The notes beneath the pieces are model-generated. The model was not told where the DNA came from, ran no database searches, and saw nothing but the letters and a program-made list of their open reading frames with translations. This document shows positions 52,396 to 61,359 of a stretch of DNA of 64,000 nt, one piece after another (the first letter of the stretch is position 1; every line of letters starts with the position of its first letter). The DNA comes from Actinomadura alba (GTDB lineage: Bacteria > Actinomycetota > Actinomycetes > Streptosporangiales > Streptosporangiaceae). The DNA is taken from NCBI RefSeq assembly GCF_014323705.1, contig NZ_JABVEC010000003.1, positions 310,001-374,000 of the forward strand. Reading direction: 5' to 3'. The position numbers and the translations under genes are program-made.

Positions 52396-54375
52396 ATGTC
52401 CGATAACTCAACTAGCGAAACGTCGCGCCGTTCATTTCTGAAAGTAGGCGGCACTGCAATGGGGTTGGCAGCATTGGGAGGTACGGCCAATATGGGCGTG
52501 GCGAGTGCGTCAGGCGCGACGCGGCCCACCGCCGGCGCCGGAGGTCCGAGCCCGACGCCGTTCGGTCGGCCGACCGATTCGATTCCTAATCCGGGGGCCC
52601 GGATCACGGCCGTACGCGGATCCCGCGCGAGCGATTGGCTGCCCCAGACTCGATCAGAGGTCGTCGCGCGGCACGGCGCCATCGCGACCAGCCAACCCAT
52701 TGCCGCGCAGGCGGGCCTGCGAATTCTGCAGAATGGTGGGAACGCCGTCGATGCGGCGGTGGCGACCGCGGCGGTTCTCGGATTGGTCGAGCCTGAGAGC
52801 GCGGGACTGGGCGGCGACATGTTCGCCATCTATTATTCGGCAAAGGACCGGAAGCTGTTCGGGCTGAACGCCAGTGGCTGGTCCCCCAAAGCCTGGAACC
52901 TCGACTATTTTCACGCCCGCGGTTTCAATGAGAAGACCGGGATGCCAGAGCGCGGTGTTAACAGCATCACCGTGCCCGGCGGCATGGATGGCATGCACCG
53001 GTTGCTCGAACGGTTCGGCACTCTCGACTTCGACGTCCTCCTGGAACCCGCCGCGACGCTCGCCGAACAGGGCTTCGGAATCCCCGAGCAGGTCCACGCC
53101 GACTGGGAGGAGAGTGTGGACGTGCTGAAGACCGATGCCGACTCGGTTCGGGTGTTCCTCGTCGACGGCAAGGCCCCGCCGCTGTACAGCATCTTCCGCA
53201 ATCCGGACCTCGCACATGCCTACCGGGTCCTGCAGAAGAAGGGCCGTGACGCCTTCTACACCGGCGAGATCGCGGACGCCATTGTGGCCAAGATCAAGAA
53301 GCTGAACGGCGCGATGACGTTGGCGGACCTCGCGGAGTTCCGCGCCGAATGGGTCGACCCCATCAGCATCAACTACCACGGTTATGACGTGTACGAGATG
53401 CCGCCGAACACCCAGGGCTTCGGCGCCTTGGAGATGCTCAACATCCTTCAGCAGACCGGCCCTGTCCTCGGCCTGGATCTCGCCAAACTCGGGCCGCGCT
53501 CACCGGAGTTCTGGCACCTGTTGGTCGAAGCCAAGAAGCTCGCCTTCGACGACCTCTACACCTACAACGGCGACCCGAGATTCACGTCGGTCCCGCTCGG
53601 CCGACTCCTTTCGACGGCGCATGCGATAGCTCTGTGCAAGAAGATAAACCCACGCCGGGCCACGCCACCACGCGTCAAGGCGCCGAACACCGCGGCAACC
53701 GTGTATCTCGCGGTGGCCGACCGGTGGGGCAACATGGTCTCGTTCATCTACAGCCTCTTTGAATTTTTCGGATCGGGGATAACCGTTCCCGGCTACGGAT
53801 TCCCCCTTCAGAACCGTGGGTCACAGTTCTCACTGGACCCGACGTCGCCGAATGTCGTCGCTCCTCATAAGCGCCCCTTCCAAACACTCATCCCCGCTTT
53901 CGTAATGCAGAATGGCCACCCCGTCATGGCGTTCGGGAACGTGGGTGGCAGCGAACAGGCCCAGGCGCAGGCCACCGAGATCATCAACATGGTCGATCTG
54001 GGAATGAACCCGCAAGCCGCCGCCGACGCGGCACGGTTCAACCATGATCAGAACACCGATATCCTCCAGCTCGAACCCGAATTGTTCAAACTGGTAGGAA
54101 GGCAGCTTTCCGCAATGGGGCATCACGTCCGGGAGTCGACCGGCGACCCCATGGGCGGATTCCAGGCGGTCTTGTTCGACCGAAAGATTCACGGCGGCCG
54201 GAGCGAACAGGCCCAGACGCAGACCCAAACCCAGACACAAACCCAGACACAGACCCAAAGCCAGGCGCAGGCGACCGAGCGGGCGGCGTCCGAAGGTACC
54301 TCGCTGGCCCCTGTCAACGGCGTCTACCGGGTCGCCTCCGACCATAGGAAAGACGGCAGCGCCGTCGGCTGGTGA
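52396..54375 (+). CDS. ggt: Gamma-glutamyltransferase, Tat-exported, with Gln-Thr tract
   Basis: The protein has 659 residues; AGGAAG precedes the ATG. A twin-arginine signal (TSRRSFLKVGGTAMGLAAL) starts the protein. The large-subunit part has QAGLRILQNGGNAVDAAVAT and ESAGLGGDMFAIYY. Autocleavage would be at the Thr of NTAATVYLAVADRWGNMVSF (~437), which matches the TTHxSVVDxxGN region though the second Thr is Val. GNVGGSEQAQ near 520 is the oxyanion GG. The C-terminus carries an unusual tract of alternating Gln and Thr (~606-625) not normal for the family. It transfers or hydrolyses gamma-glutamyl groups (glutathione, poly-gamma-glutamate) outside the cell. Confidence 0.93.
   Translation: MSDNSTSETSRRSFLKVGGTAMGLAALGGTANMGVASASGATRPTAGAGGPSPTPFGRPTDSIPNPGARITAVRGSRASDWLPQTRSEVVARHGAIATSQPIAAQAGLRILQNGGNAVDAAVATAAVLGLVEPESAGLGGDMFAIYYSAKDRKLFGLNASGWSPKAWNLDYFHARGFNEKTGMPERGVNSITVPGGMDGMHRLLERFGTLDFDVLLEPAATLAEQGFGIPEQVHADWEESVDVLKTDADSVRVFLVDGKAPPLYSIFRNPDLAHAYRVLQKKGRDAFYTGEIADAIVAKIKKLNGAMTLADLAEFRAEWVDPISINYHGYDVYEMPPNTQGFGALEMLNILQQTGPVLGLDLAKLGPRSPEFWHLLVEAKKLAFDDLYTYNGDPRFTSVPLGRLLSTAHAIALCKKINPRRATPPRVKAPNTAATVYLAVADRWGNMVSFIYSLFEFFGSGITVPGYGFPLQNRGSQFSLDPTSPNVVAPHKRPFQTLIPAFVMQNGHPVMAFGNVGGSEQAQAQATEIINMVDLGMNPQAAADAARFNHDQNTDILQLEPELFKLVGRQLSAMGHHVRESTGDPMGGFQAVLFDRKIHGGRSEQAQTQTQTQTQTQTQTQSQAQATERAASEGTSLAPVNGVYRVASDHRKDGSAVGW
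54211..54270 (+). repeat. CAG-ACN microsatellite inside the ggt gene
   Basis: About ten alternating Gln and Thr codons (CAG ACG CAG ACC CAA ACC ...). The bases on both sides (AGCGAACAGGCCCAG and GCGCAGGCGACCGAG) match a segment at 53950-53979 of the same gene, so the tract seems to have arisen inside a duplicated copy of that segment. Confidence 0.8.
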
Positions 54376-54423
54376 GCGCACCCTTTCGGGCCGAGGAACC
54401 TGCGGGTACGCGGACGTGCCCGG

Positions 54424-54531
54424 GTGCAGACCTGGAAGCTTTCCACTGACCCGCAGTGCATCGACAAGGCTCGCGACATCGTCGGCCTGTATCTGGACCC
54501 ACCCGAGGCCGGCGATGTGTTCTGCCAGGAG
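54424..54531 (+). pseudogene. IS630-family transposase fragment
   Basis: From GTG 54424 the frame reads VQTWKLSTDPQCIDKARDIV and GLYLDPPEAGDVFC. This matches the conserved block of IS630 transposases (WK.S.DP.F..K..DIVGLYL.PPE.A.V.C.DE). The DDE residues beyond are lost. The remaining intergenic bases up to 54768 show no further gene. Confidence 0.7.
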
Positions 54532-54768
54532 TTCGGCTATTACCTTGCCGGAGACGACCATCGCCCTGCTCCGCCGCCTCCGCAGGGTTCGCCGCCGGTC
54601 GCCGGGCGGAACGCGCACCCGCGCTCCCGCCGTACGCGAGGTCGCGCCGGCGTTCTGCGCCATCGCCAGCGTGACCGCGAAGACCGACAGCGGCCTGACC
54701 CTGGCCAAGCCGCCGAGGCCAACGCCCCTCCATCGGCGGACCGGATGGAGGGGCGGAGTCGAGTCGAT

Positions 54769-55962
54769 CTACTTGCTGACCCGGGGGTCGGCGAAGAGCG
54801 GGCGGGCGAGCTTCACGGTGATGAACTCGTTGTCGTCCGCCTTGCCCGGAGTGCGGCCGGATGAGAACGGGAAGTTGTTGTCGTTCAGCACGGCGAGCGT
54901 CCGGTCATTGAGGATGACGACACTCTCGATGGTCTGGAAGGGGAAGCGGAAGGTCTCGCCGAAGCCACCGAGCTTCTTGGGGTTGGCCAGTTCGAGTAGG
55001 TCGGCCACGAGGGTCTTGTCCAGCTTGCCGTCGCCATCCCGGTCGCGCAGGTCCGCGAGGTAGATGCGCTTGAACGCTGCGGTGTCGCCCTGGCCGTTGT
55101 CACGTTCGATCACAAGGAACCGGTGCGCGTCCACAGCGATGGCATCGCCGATCGCGTTGGCGGGGGACTCCAGCTGATAGACCCACCTGCGTCCCGTGTA
55201 GCCGCCCTTCCGCAGGTCGAACTCCGACATCCGGAGAGCGCCCGGCGCGTCACCCGCCACCGTGCCTTCCAGCAGCGGATACAGCGTGCGGCCGTCGACC
55301 GACCTGGCCATGCCCTCGAAGCCCTTGCTGCTGCCCAGGTTGGGCTGTTCTCCGTTGAGGTACGGGTTCTGCGGTGACTTCACTCCGGGCATGGGAATCG
55401 GGGCGCTCAGCAACTTGCCCGTGGCGGAGAAGCGCAGCAGGAACGGGCCGAACTCGTCACCGATCCAATAGGTGCCGTCGGACAGGCGGACGATCGACTC
55501 AGGGTCGAAGTCCGCACCGGTCAGCACCCGGTCGGCACGGGTGAGCGGGAACGGCACGTGGCCGTCGGGGTCGGACAGGTTGAAGCCGCCGATCACCTGG
55601 ACGGTTCCCTTGTTGAGGTCCGGCTTGATCCGCTGTACGCGGAGCTGGAAGTCCGCGCTGTTGGCCTTGTTGCCGTACCCGTTGTCAGACAGCACCTCAT
55701 AGATGCCCGCACCCCGTCGTACGACCCCGCTGAAGCCCTGGACCGGCTGGTCGGCGAAAGGCGGGGTTATGCCGTTGATCGGAGTGGTGCCGATCAGAGA
55801 CCCGGAGGGTTCACTACCAGTGACGAAGGTCTGAGCCGGCAGCGCGGCAAAGCCCGTCAAGGTGGCCTGCCCGAAGCCGTCGTGGCGCGGTTCCGCTATG
55901 GCCGGGGTGGCCGTCGCGAGGGCCAGCGCTGCGGCGCCGAGCATGATCGAAAGCGATTTCAT
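54769..55962 (-). CDS. Secreted phytase-like esterase (PF13449-type)
   Basis: The protein has 397 residues. Residues 1-24 are a signal peptide (KSLSIMLGAAALALATATPA). The mature part is a beta-propeller-like domain with VLSDNGYGNKANSADF (~95), DPESIVRLSDGTYWIGDEFG (~160), GFEGMARSVDGRTLYPLLEG and FLVIERDNGQGD. This is the esterase-like activity of phytase family. It probably cleaves phosphate or carboxyl esters outside the cell; experimental activity is known for few members. The start has only a weak ribosome-binding site. Confidence 0.88.
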   Translation of the reverse strand: MKSLSIMLGAAALALATATPAIAEPRHDGFGQATLTGFAALPAQTFVTGSEPSGSLIGTTPINGITPPFADQPVQGFSGVVRRGAGIYEVLSDNGYGNKANSADFQLRVQRIKPDLNKGTVQVIGGFNLSDPDGHVPFPLTRADRVLTGADFDPESIVRLSDGTYWIGDEFGPFLLRFSATGKLLSAPIPMPGVKSPQNPYLNGEQPNLGSSKGFEGMARSVDGRTLYPLLEGTVAGDAPGALRMSEFDLRKGGYTGRRWVYQLESPANAIGDAIAVDAHRFLVIERDNGQGDTAAFKRIYLADLRDRDGDGKLDKTLVADLLELANPKKLGGFGETFRFPFQTIESVVILNDRTLAVLNDNNFPFSSGRTPGKADDNEFITVKLARPLFADPRVSK

Positions 55963-56105
55963 GGAGCGCACGCTAGCAGCGTAGGTAAACCTCAAACTAA
56001 CAGCAGAAGTCCACAAACATCAGCTTCGTTGACAAATCTAGATGCACTAGGAGTAACACTGACATATGCCCATAAAAGGGCCTTGTTGATCTCGACCCTC
56101 CGGAG

Positions 56106-56290
56106 CCAGCAGCACCACCCTCGAAACCGCCGGTCTCGCGTGGGCTCCGGACGGCAGCCGGATCTTCGCCGTCACCAAGGACTTCGGCAGGTCTACGTCC
56201 CTGGCGCTGCAGGTCCTGGTCAAAGGCGAGGTCCGGCACTACATCGAGTTCGAAGGCGACGTGCGGCACCCGGCGTACGGCGCGGGAACT
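56106..56290 (+). other. Coding-like remnant without start or stop
   Basis: One frame reads LAWAPDGSRIFAVTKDFGRS and continues SLALQVLVKGEVRHYIEF with regular codon bias, then is lost after about 56290. It resembles a WD40/YncE-like or Ig-like repeat (LAWAPDGSRIFAVT). It probably derives from a deleted gene. Otherwise 55963-56498 holds only the upstream regions of the flanking genes. Confidence 0.35.
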
Positions 56291-56498
56291 GCTCAACCTC
56301 CGCCGGCGAGACATCGAACTGGCGGCAAGCAGATCCCTATCAAGGGCTCGACCGCGTTCGTGGCGGGGCGAGCTCATCAATGAGCTGCGGACCAGCCGTG
56401 TTCACATATTGCGACTACTCAGAACCTCTACGTGAATCACCTGAATGTGTGGCAATTAACCCCAAGTCGTATCGGCGGGCGTAGTACTGTCACCTTTT

Positions 56499-57521
56499 AT
56501 GCGCACCATAGACAAACCAGGGAAAAATTTCGCCCTGCCGCTCGGAGGTAGGAGGTTCCGCAAGCTCGGCGCCACCGCGCTTGCCTCCGGTGTCCTTGCA
56601 GTTGCGGCCCCGACGGCATCTGCGGCCGGGGCGGCAACGGTGCCTTCAGTTACGACACCGACACCTTCGGTTACGGCGCCTTCGGTTACGGCAGCGACAC
56701 CTACGGTTAGCGCCAGGGGGGCTTTTCTCTACGACAACACGGCCAAGAAGTCGCTGTGGAGCAAGGCGGCTGATACCAAGCGCCCGATGGCGAGCACGAC
56801 AAAGGTGATGACGGCCACTGTCGTACTCGGCATCACCGGCAACGGCACTAAGCTCAACAGACTGGTGACGATCAAGCAGGACTACCGAAACTACGTGGCC
56901 TCCAAGGGTGCCAGCACCGCGGACCTGAGGGCGGGCGACAAAGTCACTGTCAGGCAGTTGTTGTACGCGATGATGCTGCCTTCGGGGTCCGATGCGGCCA
57001 TGGCGCTGTCCGATACCTACGGCACGGGAAGTACCGTCTCGGCGCGCACCAAGTCGTTCATCGCCAAGATGAACACCAAGGCAGCGAGCCTTGGCATGAC
57101 CAACACCAAATACACTACCTTCGACGGGATATCCAGCTACACGTACACCACGCCACGCGACACGATCAAACTGACAAAAATAGCACTTACCCACTCGGCA
57201 TTTCGTACTCTCGCCAAGACGCAGAAGACTGTGCAGCGGGCCACCAACGGCCGCACATATACCTGGTACAACACCAACAAGCTCCTCGGCTCCTACGCTG
57301 GCGCGAATGGCATCAAAACGGGAACCACAACTGCCGCCGGCCCATGCCTGATCTTCTCCGCGTACCGTAACGGCCGCACAGTGATCGGCGTCGTGCTCTA
57401 CAGTTCCAGCACTACCGCTCGCTTCACCGACGCCGCGAGAATGCTCGACTACGCGTTCAATACCAACACCGCCACGAGCATGAAGCTCCGTACGCTGCCT
57501 TCCGGCGCTTCGAGAGACTAA
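56499..57521 (+). CDS. Secreted D-alanyl-D-alanine carboxypeptidase (peptidase S11)
   Basis: This is a 340-residue protein. The N-terminus has a basic region and signal peptide, then a Thr/Pro/Val repeat linker (VPSVTTPTPSVTAPSV). The penicillin-binding motifs are present: MASTTKVMTA (SxxK), LPSGSDAAMAL (SxN-like, SGSD) and GIKTGTTTAAG (KTG). It trims the terminal D-Ala from peptidoglycan stems. No C-terminal membrane anchor is seen, so it is likely released to the medium or wall. A perfect hairpin terminator follows. Confidence 0.92.
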   Translation: MRTIDKPGKNFALPLGGRRFRKLGATALASGVLAVAAPTASAAGAATVPSVTTPTPSVTAPSVTAATPTVSARGAFLYDNTAKKSLWSKAADTKRPMASTTKVMTATVVLGITGNGTKLNRLVTIKQDYRNYVASKGASTADLRAGDKVTVRQLLYAMMLPSGSDAAMALSDTYGTGSTVSARTKSFIAKMNTKAASLGMTNTKYTTFDGISSYTYTTPRDTIKLTKIALTHSAFRTLAKTQKTVQRATNGRTYTWYNTNKLLGSYAGANGIKTGTTTAAGPCLIFSAYRNGRTVIGVVLYSSSTTARFTDAARMLDYAFNTNTATSMKLRTLPSGASRD

Positions 57522-57570
57522 CGACCCGCGCATGAGCTGGGCATTGGACAGCTGAATTCGATGTCGAAGG

Positions 57571-57597
57571 AACCCGGCCGGCTTCACCGGCCGGGTT
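57571..57597 (+). terminator. Perfect hairpin terminator after the carboxypeptidase gene
   Basis: Arms AACCCGGCCGG (57571-57581) and CCGGCCGGGTT (57587-57597) with a CTTCA loop, 50 bases after the stop. Confidence 0.85.
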
Positions 57598-57750
57598 GCC
57601 CAGCATGGTGCACCGATCCTAAACGGCCACCGTCTCGGGTCACGAGGGTGGTGCAGGGCGCGTGGTCCTCAAGGGCCACGTGCCCTCAGTCGACTCGATC
57701 GTTCGCAGTTCGCCACGCCAGGATCCGGACGTGCTCCCCGAAGTCGGCGC

Positions 57751-57798
57751 CGTGGGCGGCGTGAACCCGGCCATTTTGGCGATCTCGTAGATGGGCGG
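57751..57798 (-). pseudogene. 5' remnant of a gene like the one at 48294-48788
   Basis: On the minus strand the bases encode YEIAKMAGFTPPT, parallel to the start MYEIAKMAGFYAAHG of the intact gene. The flanking DNA (CGGCC upstream of the start) is also alike. No continuing frame is present. The rest of 57598-58124 holds only short coding-like scraps, e.g. a minus-strand run ending TGLTVYDEYAVAGTLL near 57880-57945. Confidence 0.55.
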
Positions 57799-58124
57799 CC
57801 CCTCTCTGAGCCGACTGCTGCGCCGCTGGCTGTATCCGGCGCGGCGCTCCCACCGCTGGCACGCCCTACCTCATAGCAACGTGCCTGCGACCGCGTACTC
57901 GTCGTACACCGTGAGGCCGGTGAACTCCACACCCCGGTGACCTTTCCAGCTCAGTGATCACGCTCCGGAGAACGACGGTCATCGGCGCTATCGCGCGCCA
58001 TCCGTCATGAGCCAGCACAATCCTCGCCAGAATTCTGTGTCGCGAATGGGCAGGGGCCGACAGATTGGGAACTCCGGGGCGATTGGAGCTTTCCGCTTGG
58101 AAGGAGGGCGAATATCGTCCGCGC

Positions 58125-59144
58125 ATGCGTACGACACGACGTCTTGCCCTGGCAACCGCGATCGCGCTCCCATTCATAGGAGCGGTGCCCGCCGCCGCGG
58201 ACTCGGGTGTCACCGCGACGGGAACCGTCTTCTATCCCAGCCCCGTCCAGCAACTCGGCGATCAGACCCTCACCGATGCCAAGGACGCCGACTACGCCGC
58301 TCTGGCGCCCGCCTACCGCGAGGTCACTCTCACCGATCTCGACGGCTCGGGCTCGCTCTCCGGACGGTACGTCACCGTCAAGAGCCAGACCGGTGCGCCC
58401 GCCCAGGTGGTGAACGGCGCACTGCCCGCCTTCCACCGGGACTCCGACCAGTTCGAGCAGGTGATGGGCTATTACTGGGTGACGACCGCGCAGCGCTACC
58501 TCCAGCACCTGGGCTTCGGGTCCGCGCTTCGGCCGGTCAACCAGCGCCGGATTGAGCTGCGGATCAACCAGTACGGCGGTGACAACTCCTTCTTCAGGGA
58601 GAACAAGGCCAACATCACCCTCGGCAAAGGCGGAGTGGACGATGCCGAGGACGCCGAAGTGATCATTCACGAGTACGGCCACTCGGTGCAGGACGGCCAG
58701 GTCGCTGGTTTCGGCACCAATCTTGAGTCCGGCGCGATCGGCGAGGCGTTCAGCGACTACCTGGCGGTGGCCGTCACCAGCTGGAAGACCGGTCGGCCCG
58801 CCAAGACCCCGGAAGCGTGCGTCGCCGACTGGGACTCGGTGTCCTACACCTCCGGCCCCATCCACTGCCTGCGTCGCCTCGACGGCTCCAAGCACTACCC
58901 AGAGGACGTCGTCGGCGAGGTCCACCGCGACGGCGAGATCTGGTCGCGCGCCCTGTGGGACATCCGCCAGGCGCTTGGTGACACCAAGGCAAGCACCCTG
59001 ATCATCGAAGCGCAGTTCGCCTTCGCGCCCGACACCTCGTTCAGGGCCGCTGCACAGGCCACGGTGGCGGCGGCACAGAGGCTGTACGGCGCGCAAGCCG
59101 CCCAGGCCGCCCAGGCCGCCTTCGCCGCCCGCGGAATTCTCTGA
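58125..59144 (+). CDS. Secreted zinc metallopeptidase (HEYGH, M36/fungalysin-like)
   Basis: The protein has 339 residues. The ATG at 58125 lies 17 bases after AAGGAGGGCG, longer than usual. A signal peptide (LALATAIALPFIGAVPAAAD) starts the protein. The zinc site is VIIHEYGHSVQDGQ (~190), with the third ligand Glu in GAIGEAFSDYLAVA (~207), the gluzincin order. LRRLDGSKHYPEDVVGEVH and GEIWSRALWDIR follow as in M36/M4-like bacterial peptidases. No propeptide of the thermolysin type is obvious. It ends in an Ala/Gln-rich tail (AAQAAQAAFAARGIL). Confidence 0.9.
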   Translation: MRTTRRLALATAIALPFIGAVPAAADSGVTATGTVFYPSPVQQLGDQTLTDAKDADYAALAPAYREVTLTDLDGSGSLSGRYVTVKSQTGAPAQVVNGALPAFHRDSDQFEQVMGYYWVTTAQRYLQHLGFGSALRPVNQRRIELRINQYGGDNSFFRENKANITLGKGGVDDAEDAEVIIHEYGHSVQDGQVAGFGTNLESGAIGEAFSDYLAVAVTSWKTGRPAKTPEACVADWDSVSYTSGPIHCLRRLDGSKHYPEDVVGEVHRDGEIWSRALWDIRQALGDTKASTLIIEAQFAFAPDTSFRAAAQATVAAAQRLYGAQAAQAAQAAFAARGIL

Positions 59145-59479
59145 CCTCCAGCGACACGTGCGACTGAGCACGCAGGACATGGTCTGGGCCACGGACGGAT
59201 TGTTTCGCGGTGCCCCGGCCATGCCAGCCCTGACAGGGCGAGGATCCGTCCGTACCCGGAGCAGATGTCTTTATCGACTCTGGGCGCGCTGTACGAGGCG
59301 GCCCGCCAGGGGGTCGCGCAGCTGCAGAGTGGAACCGTCGACGAAGTCGACGCCGATCACCTGGACCGGGGGGATGTTTCGGCCCGCGAAGGGCGCGCTG
59401 AGGCCGCGCACGTGCCCTGCGGGGAGCTCGCAGAACGTCGTGAACCGCAGCGCTCCGGGGGCCGGGGCGTGGAGGAGCG

Positions 59480-59598
59480 TGGTGCAACACGCAGAGCGCG
59501 AGAGCGTTCGCCACTTCATCCGGACCGCCCTGGCTGTGCCAGCGCACATGCGCGGCCTGGATGGCCACCGGATGGTGGCCGAGCCGCCCGTCTTCCAC
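59480..59598 (-). pseudogene. HNH endonuclease C-terminal fragment
   Basis: From GTG 59598 the frame reads EDGRLGHHPVAIQAAHVRWH and SQGGPDEVANALALCVLHH. This is the HNH core (AAHI/VxW ... DxxxNxLxLCxLHH) as in actinomycete type IV restriction enzymes of the ScoMcrA kind. The frame is broken after LHH. The phosphorothioate/methyl-reader domain that precedes HNH in such enzymes is absent. The rest of 59145-59764 is without an intact gene. Confidence 0.65.
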
Positions 59599-59603
59599 AT
59601 GAG

Positions 59604-59656
59604 TCGTGATCTTGCAGTTGTTCGCTCCCTGAGACCGCGAACAGCTGCAAGATCAT
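59604..59656. repeat. Long hairpin, family B copy 1
   Basis: Arms TCGTGATCTTGCAGTTGTTCGC (59604-59625) and GCGAACAGCTGCAAGATCATG (59636-59656) pair with two mismatches. The sequence recurs at 63935-63989 and, diverged, at 60937-60983. Confidence 0.75.
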
Positions 59657-59764
59657 GTGAAGGTCACCGGATGTTGGCCTCCGCGAGCCCTACCGGTCCG
59701 TTCGACTGGGGAGAGAAGGCACGAGCTACCCGCTCGAGTTTCCCCCCACTCGTGGAGGTTCTCC

Positions 59765-60925
59765 ATGGATCGTCGTACGTTCATGCGCGCCAGCGCCCTC
59801 GCGGCAGGGACGACGGCCTTCTCCGGCAGTCTCTGGCAGTCCGCGCTCGCCGCCCCCGCGCAGAACGCCACCGGCCCCTACGGCGCTCTGCAGGCGGCCG
59901 ACGCCAACGGAATTCAGCTGCCTGCCGGGTTCACCAGCCGGGTCATCGCCCGGTCCGGTCAGGTGGTCCCCGGCACGTCGTACACCTGGCACAGCGCACC
60001 CGACGGCGGCGCCTGCTTCGCCGACGGCACCGGCTGGATCTACGTGTCCAACGCCGAGATGAGCGCCGGCTCCGGCGGCGGCGTGTCGATGATCAAGTTC
60101 AACTCGAGTGGATCCGTGACGGGGGCGTCGCGGATCCTGTCCGGCACCAACCGCAACTGCGCCGGCGGCAAGACGCCGTGGAACACCTGGCTGTCCTGCG
60201 AGGAGGTGGACAGCGGCCGGGTCTGGGAGACCTATCCGTTGGGAGGTACGGCGGTGGTGCGCCCGGCCATGGGCGTGTTCAACCACGAGGCCGCCGCGGC
60301 CGATCCGGTCCGTAAGGTGATCTACCTCACCGAGGACAAGACCGACGGCTGCTTCTACCGCTTCGTGCCCACCACCTGGGGCGACCTGTCATCGGGCACC
60401 CTGCAGGTCCTCAAGGCCGGCACGGCCACGTCGGGCTCGTTCACCTGGGCGACCGTACCGGACCCCGATGGCTCGCCCACCGTGACGCGCAACCAGGTCT
60501 CCGGCGTGAAGCGGTTCAACGGAGGTGAGGGCTGTCACTACGCCAGCGACACCGTCTGGTTCACCACCAAGGGCGACAACCGTGTCTGGCAGATCAACCT
60601 GGCGAACAACACCTACGAGCTCGCCTACGACGACAACCTGGTCAACCCGGGTCCAGCGCCGCTGACCGGCGTGGACAACATCACCGGCTCGACCTTCGGT
60701 GATCTCTATGTGGCCGAGGACGGCGGCAACATGGAGATCTGCATGATCACCCCCGACGACAAGATCTCGGTGTTCCTGCGCATCAACGGTCAGAGCGCAT
60801 CGGAGATCGCCGGGCCTGCCTTCAACCCCGCCGGTAACCGCCTGTACTTCTCCTCTCAGCGGGGCACCACCGGATCGTCCTCCGGTGGCATCACCTATGA
60901 GTTGACGGGCCCCTTCCGCGTCTGA
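59765..60925 (+). CDS. PhoX-like (DUF839) protein, Tat-exported
   Basis: This is a 386-residue protein; GGAGG six bases before ATG 59765. The Tat signal is MDRRTFMRASALAAGTTAF. The beta-propeller body has VSNAEMSAGSGGGVSMIKFN, KTPWNTWLSCEEVDSGRVWE and FNHEAAAADPVRKVIYLTED, matching the PhoX/DUF839 family of Ca/Fe-dependent alkaline phosphatases. FNGGEGCHYASDTVWFTTKG is also typical. It is shorter than classical PhoX (~600), as in many actinomycete members. With PhoD and the phytase-like protein it suggests extracellular phosphate recovery. Confidence 0.88.
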   Translation: MDRRTFMRASALAAGTTAFSGSLWQSALAAPAQNATGPYGALQAADANGIQLPAGFTSRVIARSGQVVPGTSYTWHSAPDGGACFADGTGWIYVSNAEMSAGSGGGVSMIKFNSSGSVTGASRILSGTNRNCAGGKTPWNTWLSCEEVDSGRVWETYPLGGTAVVRPAMGVFNHEAAAADPVRKVIYLTEDKTDGCFYRFVPTTWGDLSSGTLQVLKAGTATSGSFTWATVPDPDGSPTVTRNQVSGVKRFNGGEGCHYASDTVWFTTKGDNRVWQINLANNTYELAYDDNLVNPGPAPLTGVDNITGSTFGDLYVAEDGGNMEICMITPDDKISVFLRINGQSASEIAGPAFNPAGNRLYFSSQRGTTGSSSGGITYELTGPFRV

Positions 60926-60936
60926 TCTCCCATCAA

Positions 60937-60983
60937 CGCCGTGATCATGCAATAGTTCGCCGAACAATTGCATGATCACGGCG
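60937..60983. repeat. Long hairpin, family B copy 2 (diverged)
   Basis: Perfect 17-base arms CGCCGTGATCATGCAAT (60937-60953) and ATTGCATGATCACGGCG (60967-60983), with further GTT/AAC pairing inside. It follows the PhoX-like gene by 11 bases and may also terminate it. Confidence 0.75.
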
Positions 60984-60990
60984 GTCAGCG

Positions 60991-61170
60991 GGAGGCGAAG
61001 CGCAGATCGACGCCCTGACCGACCACGAGGTCGACGTTCTACTGGACATCTACGAGGTGCTTCGGCTGACCCCAGCCAACGGCCGCAGGCTCAACCCAAC
61101 CGGCAATATGTACGTCTGGGACTACAAAGGCGAGTCGCAGCGGCTGCGTGAGCCGATCCGCGTACTGTCG
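60991..61170 (+). other. Remnant of a small protein, possibly toxin-like
   Basis: A frame without a start reads DALTDHEVDVLLDIYEVLRL, TPANGRRLNPTGNMYVWDYK. The pattern (E..R.TP..GR.LNP.GNM...) recalls short actinomycete proteins resembling ParE/RelE-like toxins that carry PWxGRPxNP..GNM. The rest is lost. Confidence 0.35.
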
Positions 61171-61359
61171 CCGACGACCAGGCGCTGCTCCGCGGCAGTT
61201 TCCGCGTACTGACGACAGCACCCACGATCTGACGGTGGTCGGCGCTCCCGCCCGCAGCCGGCGTTGCCGAACCGAGACCGTCACGACGTAACCGGGTGGT
61301 CCGGCCCGCGCGTCTCCATTTGCAGCACATTCCCTAATTACGAGCTTGCAGGAGAGTCC

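Noticed and set aside
54211-54270. The CAG-ACN tract as a CRISPR-like or phage-receptor repeat array
   Set aside because: It is a coding microsatellite inside ggt with no spacers.
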